From: Ancistrus triradiatus
Taxonomy: Eukaryota > Chordata > Actinopteri > Siluriformes > Loricariidae
DNA length: 64,000 nucleotides
Assembly (NCBI GenBank): GCA_025084515.1
Contig: JAJAGP010000874.1
Location: forward strand, 124,001 to 188,000
Direction: 5' to 3'
In this document: piece after piece, positions 47,149-58,715 of the stretch
Numbering within the stretch: the first letter of the stretch is position 1
Layout: each line of letters starts with the position of its first letter
Position numbers and translations under genes: made by a program
Notes under the pieces: generated by a model
The model's database searches: none
What the model was told of the DNA's origin: nothing
Seen by the model: only the letters and a program-made list of their open reading frames with translations

Positions 47149-49085
47149 TCAAGTCCCGAGTCAAGTCCCAAATTAAGACAGACCAGTCCCAAGTGGAAGC
47201 CCAAATTAAGACAGACCAGTCCCAAGTGGAAGCCCAAATTAAGACAGACCAGTCTTAATTCAAGTCCTCAATTAAGACAGACATATCCCGGGTCAAGTCC
47301 CCAATTAAGACAGACCAGCCCCAAGTGGAAAGCCCAAATTAAGACAGACCAGTCTAATCAAGTCCTCAATTAAGACAGACATATCCGGGTCAAGTCCCAA
47401 TTAAGACAGACCAGTCCCAAGTGGAAGCCCAAATTAAGACAGACCAGTCCTAATTAAAGTCCTCAATTACGACGACATATCCCGGGTCAAGTCCAAAATT
47501 AAGGACAGGGACCAGTCCCAAGTGAAGGCCCAAATTAAGAAGACCAGTCCCAAGTGGAAGCCCAAATTTAGACAGACCGTTCCTAATTCAAGTCCCAATT
47601 AATACAGACATATCCCGGGTCAAGTCCCCATTAAGACAAGCCCAGTCCCTAGTGAAGACCAATTAGAAGGGACCCGTCTTAATTTAAAGTTCCCAATGAA
47701 GACAGACAATTCCGGGTCAAGTCCCAAATTAGACAGACCAGTCCCAAGTGGAAGCCAAATTAAGAAGGACAGTCCTAATTCAAGTCTCAATTAAGACGGA
47801 CATAACCCAGGTTCAAGGTCCCAATTAAGACAGCCCAGTCCCTAGTGAAAAGACCAAATTAAGACAGACCAGTCGTAATTCAAGTCCTAATAATTTAAGA
47901 CAGGAATGCCCGGCGTCAAGTCCAAATTAAGGACAGACCAAGTCCCAAGGGGAAAAAGCCCAAATTAAGACAGACCAGTCCTAATTTGCCAAGTCCTCAA
48001 TTAAGACAGACATACCGGGTCAAAGTCCCCAATTTAAGACAAGCCCAGTAGTCCCTAGTGAGGTGTGAGAAGCCCCAAAAAGTAAGACAGACCAGTCCCA
48101 AGTGGAAGCCCCAAACTTAAGAACAGACCAGTCCTAATCAAGTCCTATTAAGACAGACATATCCCGGGTCAAGTCCCCAATTAAGACAGCCCAGTCCCTA
48201 GTGAAAGCCCAAATTAAGACAGACCAGTCTTAATTCAAGTCCTAAATTAAGACAGACATGTCCCAAGTCAAGTCCCCAATTAAGACAGACAAGTCAAGTC
48301 CCAAATCAAGACAGACCAGTCCCAAGTGAAAGCCCAAATTAAGACAGACCAGTCCTAATTCAAGTTAAAATTAAAACAGACATGTCCTGGGTCAAGTCCC
48401 CAATTAAGACAGACAATTCCCAAGTCAAGTCCCAAATTAAGACAGCCCAGTCCCAAGTGAAAGCCCAAATTAAGACAGCCCAGTCCCAAGTGAAAGCCCA
48501 AATTAAGACAGCCCAGTCCCAAGTGAAAGCCCAAATCAAGACAGACCAGTCCTAATTCAAGTCCTCAATTAAGACAGACATATCCCGGGTCAAGTCCCCA
48601 ACTAAGACAGACAATTCCCAAGTCAAGTCCCAAATTAAGACAGCCCAGTCCCTAGTGAAAGCCCAAATTAAGACAGACCAGTCCTAATTTAAGTTACAAT
48701 TAAAACAGACATGTCCTGGGTCAAGTCCCCAATTAAGACAGACAATTCCCAGGTCAAGTCCCAAATTAAGACAGACAAGTCTGTGGACTATGGTAGCCTA
48801 GTGGTTAAGGTCTAGGGTTTAGATCCCACCTCTGTCAAGCTGCCACTGTTGGGTCCTTGAGCAAGACCCTTAACCTTGGGTTGTAAGACTGTAAAAATTG
48901 TAAGTCGCCCTGGATAAGGGAATCTGCTAAATTATGTAAATGTAAGTCCCAAGTCAAATCCTAAATTAGGACAGACAAGTCCCAAGTCAAGTACCAAGTC
49001 AATACAAACAAATCCCGAGTCAAGTCCAGGACAAGATGGGCAAGACTCAGTCAAGTCCCAAGTCCTAAACTTCAAATCCTATTCA
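47149..49085 (+). repeat. Minisatellite of about 33-bp units in a higher-order pattern
   Basis: Units share AATTAAGACAGAC followed by variable halves: CAGTCCCAAGTGGAAGCCC, CAGTCCTAATTCAAGTCCTC or ATATCCCGGGTCAAGTCCCC. The three types succeed one another, often as a repeating group of about 100 bp. Roughly 55 units fit in the tract. Between about 47440 and 48130 the units have many one- or two-base insertions and losses. At the ends they become AAGTC-rich. The AAGTC/GAGTC flavour continues weakly at 49645-49720. Confidence 0.9.
48779..48946 (+). repeat. tRNA-derived SINE inserted in the minisatellite
   Basis: GGACTATGGTAGCCTAGTGG, then GGTTTAGATCCC, CAAGCTGCCACTGTTGGGTC and GGATAAGGGAATCTGCTAAA. 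Array sequence (AAGTCCCAAGTCAA) continues on the right, and AAGTC on both sides may be the target duplication. Confidence 0.8.
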
Positions 49086-50578
49086 AGTCACCAAATGCCA
49101 AATTGGATTGTTTCAGTATGCTATCAGTCAAACTAAACAGACTAGCAAAGTATTCTTAGCCAGAAATGTTTATAGGACAGAAGAGCAGCTAGAAAAAAAT
49201 CAGGTATGTTTGGAGAGGGCTCCAGTCACATTAGCTATTGTTTATAATGAGCTTGTTAAGTTTGCTAGCTAGCCAATTACTATGTAAACCTTATAAGCAC
49301 AGACTTACGTTTCTTTGGGTGGCCTCAAATGTCGAACAAAGTTTCATCTCCATCTCCACCTTACGTTTTGCATGTTGTAATTCTTTTCTAATTCACTACA
49401 CCATAGTCTTAATGGTTGAAAAGGATTATTTTTGGCAGGATGTTTCTAGCATGCACAAACCTGAACACTGGTGCCCCCTGAAGTCTCCTGCGACCGGCTG
49501 TAGAATTTCCCTTGTTGCTAGGGAACAAACAAAGCTTAGCAGCTACGGTTCTATGCAATGCAAAAGGCTCAGTTATGTGATTCAATATTATTTTAACACT
49601 TGGAAATAAATCGTTAAAAAATGGATTGATGAATCTTAAAACCCAATTCCAAGTCGCTGAAGGTAAAGTCAAAGTCGAGTCGAAAGTCAACAAATTAGGG
49701 ACCCGAGTTCACACCATTGTCAATTACTAAATACTATTAAACACACATTTTAAATGAAATGGAATGTGAATGTGGAATATGGAATGCGGATCAGCCATGA
49801 TTGGTGGATATCGAATACACCTAATAAAGTCTGTACTGGTGCCAGTAACAATCCAGAATATCCAGACTGCTGCATCTCTACTTTTACTAACATAAAGACA
49901 AAGCAAACTGCAGTTTTAAAGATTTTGATAAAACACAATAAGTAGAAAACAGCTTTGCATCTTTGCCTGCGTCTTCTACCCTATGAGCCACAATATTCTT
50001 TGCAGGATATTGCATTCATCTTGACAGCTCTCATCATGTTTCATAACGTGTGTGCAGAGCACAGCATGGCACCATCATTGATTTCACCAGGTTGACATCA
50101 CAGTCGTTACATTTCATAAAGCAGCACCACCTGCCTTTCAGTCTGCCAAAGACTTCCTTGACAACGCTTGCTCAGCGTGCTGTAAAACTGCTCTTTTGCC
50201 CTCAACCGCTCTGTGTTAGGAAATGGCTTGAAATCCCATTTTTGATGGATACACAGAATCCCTTACAAAAGTTGCAAAGGTTCCTCTCATTTCAAGTGTT
50301 GATTTTTCTGGCAACCTTCAAATAATTGCTGTCTTTACCATATTGCGCAAACAGTGGTTTTGCCCATGGAAAAGCACCAGCATCAAAACTTCAGAGATTC
50401 CATAAAGTCCAAGTGTATTCATGTATGGATAAATACCAAGAATGGAATAAGTGTTAACAAGACAAGAACATCAATTTTAACAGCATTTTTTAGTAGTGAG
50501 GCAAAAGATAATGTCTGAAACTACAACTGTGGACACACTAAAATGTTTGTTTCATTGTGTTTTTTTGAATTACATGTA
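49086..50578. other. Intergenic; possible transposon end at 49640-49720
   Basis: CCAATTCCAAGTCGCTGAAG, AAAGTCGAGTCGAAAGTC and GGGACCCGAGTTCACACCAT look like the terminal part of a fish DNA element of the AAGTC-rich kind. The minisatellite may thus be internal to that element. No left partner was found. The rest shows nothing recognisable. Confidence 0.35.
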
Positions 50579-51240
50579 CAGGTATGCGCCAGTTAATGAC
50601 CGCATTACATTTTGTGAAATGGGACATTGACCAAAACGGACACTGACTGAACATTACCATAGTCACATAGTCTTTTTATGCTACTGTAATGTAAATATTA
50701 AGGGTATTTTCATAAGGAAACAATGCAAATAATACGTAAATGATACCTCAGAAATACCGTTGCATTTTTTTTTATGGAAATTCACAACAATTATACAAAT
50801 ATAGAAAGCTGTAACACTTAAGAGAATGGTATGATGGACCTGATACATTTGTTTGACAGAAGCAAAAAATGGATTGATAGGCAGTATTACGAACAACACG
50901 GAAGATCAGCTAGATGAAACAGAAGCTTAACGAGTGAATGTGAACAAGTTTATATAGTTATAGCTTCGAGAGAATATACAGGTAGCATTTGGACAAACAA
51001 AGGAGTACTACTTGCAGTAGGACAGGTACATACACTTATGAACGCCATTTACAGCTTGTTTCAAATAAGTACAAGAAACTCACGCACACAAACAAGAGTT
51101 AGAGCTTTGTCTAATCCAAACACCCACTTCTGCTGATGGCTGATAAAGTGACAAGCTGCTTACAGCCGCAAAGAGTTAAACTACTAATTTTAATTTCCTA
51201 TTATGAAATATTATGATTTTTAAGACCTCGGGTGATTTTC
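50579..51240. mobile_element. Family C Tigger-like MITE, copy 1
   Basis: The left end is CAGGTATGCGCCAGTTAATG after TA. Internally it has CTACTGTAATGTAAATATTA and ATTTCCTATTATGAAATATT with TTTTTAAGACCTCG. The right terminal repeat is lost. Non-coding. Confidence 0.6.
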
Positions 51241-51515
51241 TGCTACGCTAAGTGGAATAGTGGGTAGTTATGCTCCAGTAGAGTACTGTTTGGTTCCAAA
51301 AATATGATTTACAAGAAAAGTCATGAGTGAGATGGAATCAGTGGTGTGCAATGGAGAAAGAATTGTGCACTGCTCAGTGCTCAGCAAAAGGAAGTGCTCT
51401 CACAGGCCAAAGGTTCTCCACGTGCTCATTCTGACAAAATGTCATGCTTTTCTCTCTATTGGCTGAGAAACAAAAAAGTGTGGTAGCTAGAATTTTGGTG
51501 CTTCACTTATTGTTA

Positions 51516-53214
51516 CAGGTACAGTGGTGCTTGAAAGTTTGTGAACCATTTAGAACTTTCTACATTGCTGCATAAATATGATCTAAAACATCATCGGATT
51601 TTCACACAAGTCCTAAAAGTAGATAAAGAGAACCCAGTTAAACAAATGAGAAAATATTATACTTGGTCATTTATTTATTGAGGGAAAATGATCCAATATT
51701 ACATATTAGTGAGTGGCAAAGGTATGTGAACCTCTAGGATTAGCAGTTAATTTGAAGATGAAATTAGAGTCAGGTGTTTTCAATCAATGGGATGACAATC
51801 AGGTGTGAGTGGGCACCCTGTTTTATTTAAAGAACAGGGATCTATCAAAGTCTGCTCTTCACAACATGTTTGTGGAAGTGTATGATGGCACAAACAAAAG
51901 AGATTTCTGAGGACCTCAGAAAAAGAGTTGTTGATGCTGATCAGACTGGAAAAGGTTACAAAACCATCTCTAAAGAGTTTGGACTCCACCAATCCACAGT
52001 CAGACAGATTGTGTACAAATGGAAATGGAAATTCAAGACCATTGTTACCCTCCCCAGGAGTGGTTGACCAACAATGATCACTCCAAAAGCAAGGTGTGTA
52101 ATAGTTGGCCCAGGGTAACTTCTAAGCAACTGAAGTCCTCTCACATTGGCTAATGTTAATGTTCATAAGGCCACCATCAGAAGAACACTGAACAACAATG
52201 GTGTGCATGGCAGGGTTGCAAGGAGAAAGTTACTGCTCTCCAAAAAGAACATTGCTGCTCATTTGCAGTTTCCTAAAGATGGACAAGTCAGAAGGCTATT
52301 GGAAGAATGTTTTGTGGACAGATGAGACCAAAATAGAACTTTTGGTTTAAAAGAAAAGCATTATGTTTGGAGAAAGGAAAACACTGCATTTAAGCATAAG
52401 GACCTTATACCATCTGTGAAACATGGTGGTGGTAGTATTATGGTCTGGGCCTGTTTTGCTGCATCTGGGCCAGGATGGCTTGCCATCATTGATGGAATAA
52501 TGAATTCTGAATTAGATCAGAGAATTCTAAAGGAAAATGTCAGGACATCTGTCCATGAACTGAATCTCAAGAGAAGGTGGGTCATGCAGCAAGACAACGA
52601 CCCTAAGCACACACGTCGTTCTACCACAGAATGGTTAAAGAAGAATAAATTATATTTTTGTCTCATTTGTTTAACTGGGTTCTCTTTATCTACTTTTAGG
52701 ACTTGTGTGAAAATCTGATGATGTTTTAGGTCAAATTTATGCAGAAATATAGAAAATTCTAAAAGATTAACAAACTTTCAAGCACCACTATATGCGCCGT
52801 TCAAAGTCTGCATTATGTTCTATGAAACAGGACGTTGACCAGACATTACCATATTGTCACACAGTAGTTTAGGTACTTTGCATAGTGTTTTATTTTAAAC
52901 AACAATATTAACTAAAATACAATATGAAAACATTTAGTATTGTACTATATAATACAGTAATTCTTATCTTTGTGTCTTTTATAAAATTTGAAACCCTACG
53001 CAATAACAAAATTTAACAATAAACTACCTTCAAGACTGCAATTCTCTTTTCTGTCACCAGGTGCCACAAGGGTTCGCCCATACTATTTTTCTGTCATTCA
53101 GACGTGAATTAGATGTATATAAGACAGATTTTTATTTCCTATTATAATTCTTTAGACATTGGACGTTAAAGCAGATGGACATTCGTCAAATGGACGTTAA
53201 CTGGAGCATATCTG
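51516..53214. mobile_element. Family C Tigger-like MITE, copy 2, interrupted by family A
   Basis: CAGG at 51516-51519, then TA, the nested family A copy, TA again and TGCGCCGTTCAAAGTCTGCA at 52793. The right end is the inverse ACTGGAGCATATCTG before TA at 53215. Without the insert it is about 428 bp. Internal ATTTCCTATTATAATTC is shared with the other copies. Confidence 0.75.
51522..52790 (+). mobile_element. Family A Tc1-like transposon, copy 6
   Basis: Flanked by TA at 51520-51521 and 52791-52792; ends CAGTGGTGCTTGAAAG and TTTCAAGCACCACTA. The plus strand encodes the HTH (AQTKEISEDLRKRVVDADQT, GLHQSTVRQIVYKW) and, after frame breaks, KHGGGSIMVWACFAASGPGW to RRWVMQQDNDPKHTRRSTTE (52416-52640). 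The last catalytic part is deleted up to the terminal repeat. Confidence 0.9.
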
Positions 53215-54039
53215 TATTAATAAATAATTTGTATTAATACTGAAGTCACTTCTTATTACCTGTTCCTATTATTTGCTAAACCTACTCTGTAGTACAGTAT
53301 AGTCAGACATCTTGGACTAGTTTAGGCTTGGCTTTGTCTCAACAATGTCTCTCATAAAACTGTAGTAGTTACAGTAATGGGGAAAATTAAGCCTCTGGTG
53401 GTAATAGTGCAGGAGTGATGGGCTTAAAAAATAATTAACAAATGAAAAGTTAGATAGCACCAGGACGTCTAATATGGTGATATGGACATTTATGACAGCT
53501 GAATCTTGTGGGTTCTGACTATCTGCGTGGGGTGAGACTTATTCTGGTGTTTTTGGTCAGTGAGTCACCCCTGTGTTTCTCTTCTGTAATATCTCATGTT
53601 GCTGCCTTTTATTACCAAGTGCTGACGGTTTCTCTTTGAAGGAATTTGGCAGGTACACAGTAGGATTAGACCTGTACTTGAAAAGGATAAGCATTTAAGC
53701 ATTTTTTGTAATGTCCAGTGCCTGTCACTCACTTAACTGTTAATATCTGGAATGGTTAGATTACAGCTTATCTGCAAAGTGGCACAAATCCATAGGTCCT
53801 GAAGGTCACTCAAGGTGTGAGCTCAGAAAGTCTTTGATCTAAAATATGTACTGAAGCTTGTACCAAAGACTGGTGTCTTTGAGAGAAATTACAACTCACA
53901 TCAAACATTCAGATTCAAATCCCATTGGAAAAGAAAGCCACTAAAGAGTGGTTTCTCCTTGAGAAAAGTGAAATCAGGTGTCTTGGGTTCAAAATACTCC
54001 AGTAATACTCCAACTCAGACATTTCTCACCCATAATGTC
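53215..54039. other. Intergenic, no recognised feature
   Basis: No supported gene or repeat. Short ORFs only. Confidence 0.45.
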
Positions 54040-54245
54040 AAAGTCAAATTTATTTCTATAGTGCTTTTTACAAAAGGAGCATTGTCTCAAAGCAGCTTTA
54101 CAAATATTGAAGCACTAATTGAGCAAACCCAGGGTGGCAGGGGGAAGGAATAAGCTCCATAAATGTTATTAGGAAGAAACCTCGGAAGGACCAAGAGTCA
54201 AAATCCTCCTTGGGCTACCTAGATGTTATATGTAAGAATTAAACT
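54040..54245 (+). repeat. Fish interspersed repeat (AAGTCAAATTTATTTCTATA type)
   Basis: AAGTCAAATTTATTTCTATA, TGTCTCAAAGCAGCTTTACA, AGGAAGAAACCTCGGAAGGA and CCTCCTTGGGCTACC follow the fixed order of a very common teleost repeat, often found near genes. Only one copy lies in this window. Confidence 0.65.
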
Positions 54246-54421
54246 AAGTTACCCAGTGAATACATTTATAGTAATTATTCAATTAAACAGAAGCTGAATA
54301 TTTAAGTAACATATAGTTAAATAATATATTTAAAGGAAATAATAGTTAAAATAAAATAAAATCTAAAAATATTTATAATGTCATACGTTAAATAGAAAAC
54401 AATATTATGATGTATAATAGT

Positions 54422-55130
54422 CAGTGGTACCTCGGTTCTCAACCACCACGAAACTCGTGAAATTCGTTTCTCGACACATTTTGACTAGAAGAACTTGTCT
54501 CGGTACTTGGTGCATGTCCTTAAACTTTCATGAGTTGAGCCACACGACTCATTTCAATAGCTCTTGCTCAGTGAAGTGAATCTCTGCCATGTTTAGCGTG
54601 TTTTTCTTTATTTTTACATCTACAGTACAGGATTCTTAGTGCAAATAAGTCTACATGGGCATTAAAATGGTTAGTAGTGACAGCCAACTGAAAGGAAAAC
54701 AGGAACTGAATCCTCCAGAACACCTGCTGTTTTTTTTAACATAAGCAGCCATACTAGCACCTTGAGTTCACCAATAGAGTAAGTGTTTTGCTTTTCCTGT
54801 TCACTTTCAATCCATTACTCACTAAATTACATGAGAGTTTTCAACACTTTATTATAAAATAAGCTTTGTGTTAATGATATTAGGCAACTTCTAGGTTATG
54901 GGAAGTGATAATGTGTAATAGGCTCCACTATAATACAGTATAGACTACATTCAACTCATCGGTTCATGATACATTTAACTTATGATGGATTTGTCTGAAC
55001 ATTTCCCCATTGTAAATCAGGCAGCACCTGTACAATACAACTCCATTAACGTATATAATGCGTTATACAGTGTGGTTTTCCTTATAGGAGAAATTAGCTA
55101 GGTACTCGTCATTTTCAGTACTCAAGTCAT
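54422..55130. mobile_element. Tigger-type element T3
   Basis: Begins CAGTGGTACCTCGGTTCTCA. It contains TTTTTCTTTATTTTTACATC, CCATTACTCACTAAATTACA, GGCAGCACCTGTACAATACA and CCATTAACGTATATAATGCG. The right terminus is degenerate (GCTAGGTACTCGTCATTTTC). In the same orientation as 14332-15497. Confidence 0.75.
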
Positions 55131-55848
55131 CTGGAATGAATTAATACATCTGAATGGCATCACTTTGATTCTCCCGCTACACCTCTATCATCACTGTCAC
55201 TCAAATACATCGATAAACCATGACTTCCAATGGGGTCTTTGTGATGACTTTGGCACTTCTGCATTGCCAGAGACACTGAATGACAGAAACTGAGAACTGT
55301 GCAATACTGCAGCTGATTATTTCCACCACACTACACAGAAGAGATGGGAAAAATAGATTGCAAAAAGAAAAAAACACATTTTTGTCATGAGTTGAGAACA
55401 TTGAGCTGGTCACAAGAGGTTACTGAAAAATAAAAGTCAAAATGACTCTATTTGGGATTTGATATTGGCCTTCATCTCCACAGTGGCTTCTGTCAAGCTT
55501 TGAAAGAAATGCCATAGATAGAAACAGCTAGAAAGGCACTGACTTGGGATCTACTTACAAAAAAAGATAATTTCTCGGTTATAATATTATGGCAACCTTT
55601 CAGCAGGCATGTGAATAAGGCATTATTGTCTTATTACTACCACAAATTAAGTCTGTAGCCAGACTCTATTGTTAGGAATATACTTAGTTGTACTCTTCTG
55701 AAACTAATAATAATAACAACAATAATAATACGTGCAATAATAGTGCAACTGTGAATATTTATTTCCTACTCTTCCAAATCTGTACTTCTGTAACAAGCTA
55801 CATCTCCCTGATGGGATCAATAAAGCCTCATCTTACCTGATCTTATCT
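55131..55848. other. Intergenic, no recognised feature
   Basis: A run of AATAATAATAAC type lies near 55710. ATGGGATCAATAAAGCCTCA near 55812 resembles the tail of a fish LINE or SINE, too short to name. Confidence 0.4.
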
Positions 55849-55975
55849 TATGCCACTAATGCCTTTTAATTGTTGCCTTGTCTGTGGGTGCCAAAGACTG
55901 TGCTGGACCACTCTCTGTCTTTCCATTGCTGTCTTTATAAAGACAACACCCACACAAACGCAACCTGATGGCTCA
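55849..55975 (+). repeat. Direct repeat P, copy 1
   Basis: Nearly identical to 57043-57170. Shared blocks are GCCACTAATGCCTTTTAATT, GTGCTGGACCACTCTCT and CACAAACGCAACCTGATGGC. Non-coding. Confidence 0.85.
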
Positions 55976-56439
55976 AATTATTTAAGTTTAAATTGCACTT
56001 ATATTTATAGTTATAAAATATGCACCCTGAACCTTCATTTGTACAACTTCCATTTATTGCATGTCATTTTTGATGTTGCTAAATGTTATAGCAGCAAATT
56101 CACTAAATACAAAGGTGACATTTTGCTATTGTTTATTTAACTGTGGTAATTGTAGTTTCTTAAAGAAAAACACTGACATTGGATGGTAAAGATTTTTCCA
56201 CAAAAATGAAAAAACCTAAAATGGATTTCATAGGGCTTTAAGGCATGTTCAGTTGTCATTGCCAAGTCAAGTCATTGCCATCAGTCTACAGAATTATGAG
56301 GACCAATGAAATTCGCACATGTGGTCCAAAACTGTTTGAACTCTAACGTTCTGCTCAACTCTTTGGTAAAGCACATTTTGAGTCACTATTGAAAGACACA
56401 GTGACCTCTGGTGGAACGTTATTAATTTCCATTTCACAT
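55976..56439. other. Intergenic, no recognised feature
   Basis: AT-rich and without motif. The 96-codon frame starting at 55850 is repeat P plus chance sequence. Confidence 0.45.
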
Positions 56440-56606
56440 TTTAGTCATTTAGAATAAGCCCTTACCCAGACTGACTTGCAACTGATAATCTCACAATCCA
56501 AGGGACTGTGGGTTAAAGGCCTTGCTCAATGGCCAAACAGTACCAACTTGGCAGAGGTGGGATTTGAACCCAGGACCTTGTGGCCCATAGGCCCATACCT
56601 TAACCT
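56440..56606 (-). repeat. tRNA-derived SINE, minus strand
   Basis: Inverse of the SINE body: GCCCTTACCCAGACTGACTT, GGCCTTGCTCAATGG, CAACTTGGCAGAGGTGGGAT (complement of the box B region) and TGAACCCAGGACCTTGTGG. Same family as 7004-7194. Confidence 0.75.
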
Positions 56607-57042
56607 TAATATTATTTAGATCTGAAAACAACGCATTAACATCAGTCATGTAATTGTGATAAATGACATGGTGGATCAAAGTTAAAATTGTTAAATTATT
56701 CTGGAAAAATCTAAACTGGGGTTAAATAAAAGCACTTACTATGTCAAAGCCCTTATGAAACTTTCCCCACAAATGTCACTCAATTACACTAGAGTTATCA
56801 AATTCTCCAGTGGCACATAAAGCATAACAACCAATAGTGGGCATAAATAATGCAGCTGTTGAGTGCTAAAGGTCAACCATGCTTATCTAGAAGCATTGGG
56901 GCAAATCCAGGACTGTCAGACATCATCAACATCCACTGGAATAGCTTTTGTGTGCCGTCTGAGGGCGACAGAGATGATACAAAAAGGGCTTTTACATAAT
57001 ACATGAAAGGATCCGGCGGAAAGAATAGGCTCGTATATTTAT
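56607..57042. other. Intergenic, no recognised feature
   Basis: Nothing supported on either strand. Confidence 0.45.
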
Positions 57043-57170
57043 TATGCCACTAATGCCTTTTAATTGTTGCAAATGCTTGTGGGTGCCAAAGACCGTGCTG
57101 GACCACTCTCTATCTTTCCATTGCTCTCTCTATAAGGAAAACACCCACACAAACGCAACCTGATGGCTCA
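57043..57170 (+). repeat. Direct repeat P, copy 2
   Basis: Second copy, 1.19 kb downstream of copy 1. It differs by a few substitutions and small indels (GTTGCAAATGCTTGTGG against GTTGCCTTGTCTGTGG). Confidence 0.85.
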
Positions 57171-58203
57171 GAACCAAGTTGGAAACAGTAGTCAGAAAGT
57201 TGCCCTTTCAGGTCCTATTCGAGAAAGAAGCAATAACCTCAAATGACCTCACTGGAGCACTTTTTATCCAGGTTCCTAGAGAATCACTGGAGCCTTCTGA
57301 AATAGGACCAAGTATGACTCAAAGTGACAAACAGTATGAACACCCAACATACATATTAGCCTTGCTGTTGCGTCCCAGGTCCCACGGCATCATTTAAATG
57401 AGAACCTCTGCAACAGGTGTAGTTTCTATAGCAATATTCCTCTCATGAGTGAGTGCAGCGGAAACACAGGAACTTCTCTCTCTGAAGACGGCATATCCAA
57501 AGCAGAGGTCACTGGTTCAGGATGTCTCTACCTCCTTTGTCATTTTAAAGGTCTGCTTTCTATTACAGTGATCTGATTAAAAGCACAAACTGACCCATGG
57601 CTCAGTACATGCACAAATAAGCTTTATCATGGGACAATTACATTATCTATAAAGGGAAGAAAATCTCATTTATAGTGGGCACTTAGATCTTTATTTAGTT
57701 TCTCTGAGTATTTTAACAGTGTCATGCATCCATCACTGGGACTCCAACCAGAAGTGTACATTTCACCCATCCATATTCAACTGAGGGACAGAAAGAGCTT
57801 TCTTCTATATGGCATCAGTAAAGATAAAATTGACTCTTGAGTTGAAGGCAACTGGACACTCAAGTCTACCATGAATTGAAAGAATTAGAACTTAGACAGT
57901 AAAGTTAAGGTTGAATTATTATTTATAAAACTATACTCCCCGGTGGTAGTAAATTCAGGCTTCTGCAGATGGCGCTGCACAAAGATGATCGGGCTATAAA
58001 TACCTGCAGGGTGTGCGACGGGATTTGTAGATTGAGAAGAGGTGGTTACTGGTATACATGCTATGAGTAATCCTATTACTAGGGTAAAAACCAGCTCTTT
58101 ATCTGATATCTTGTGAGTGACATGCAGATAGCAGACTTTGATAGATCCCTGTTCTTTATATAAAACAGGGTGCCCACTCAAACCTGATTGTCATCCCATT
58201 GTT
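57171..58203. other. Intergenic; one unexplained 72-codon ORF and MITE fragment
   Basis: The frame 57179-57397 (72 codons) has no known motif. Near 58050, GGTATACATGCTATGAGTAA matches the MITE at 35162-35769. At 58135-58195, TTTGATAGATCCCTGTTCTT and CACTCAAACCTGATTGTCAT match family A internal sequence: a small stray fragment. Confidence 0.4.
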
Positions 58204-58715
58204 AATGTACATTGAGATCTTGCCATGGAGCCCCAGATCGAGGGATATTATCAGTGTTCTTGTATGTCTTACAATTGCTCCCACAGTTGATTTATTCACA
58301 CCAACCTGCTTGCCTATTGTAGATTCACTCTTCCCAGCCTGGTGCAGGTCTACAATTTCCTTCCTGGTGTCCTTCGACAGCTCTTAGGTCTTGGCCATGG
58401 TTGAGTTTGGAGTCTGACTGTTTGAGGTTGTGGACAGGTGTCTTTTATGCAGATAATGAGGTCAAACAGGTGCCATTAATACAGGTAACGAGTGGAGGAC
58501 AGAAGAGCTTCTTAAAGAAGAAGTTACAGGTCTGTGAGAGCCTTGCTTTTTTGTGGGTGACCAAATACTTATTTTCCACCATGATTTACAATTAAATTCT
58601 TTAAAAATCCTACAATGTGATTTCCTGGATTTTTTTCTCATTGTGTCTCTCATGGTTGAAGTGTACCTATGGTGAACATTACAGACCTCTCTCATCTTTC
58701 TAAGTAGGAGAACAA
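58204..58715 (-). mobile_element. Tc1-like transposon G, copy 2 (5' part)
   Basis: Minus-strand N-terminal transposase ruin: complements of KSTVGAIVRKYK-like (ACAATTGCTCCCACAGTTGA) and DLHQAGKSESTIG-like (CAGCCTGGTGCAGGTCTACA) segments. Then the untranslated region GAGTGGAGGACAGAAGAGC and CCAAATACTTATTTTCCACC, and most of the terminal arm. Same family as 24751-25735. The catalytic domain and outer end are missing. Confidence 0.75.

Noticed and set aside
46971..47237. ORF with repeats of LVCLNLGFHLG
   Set aside because: A translation of the first minisatellite units; the repetition reflects the tandem array.
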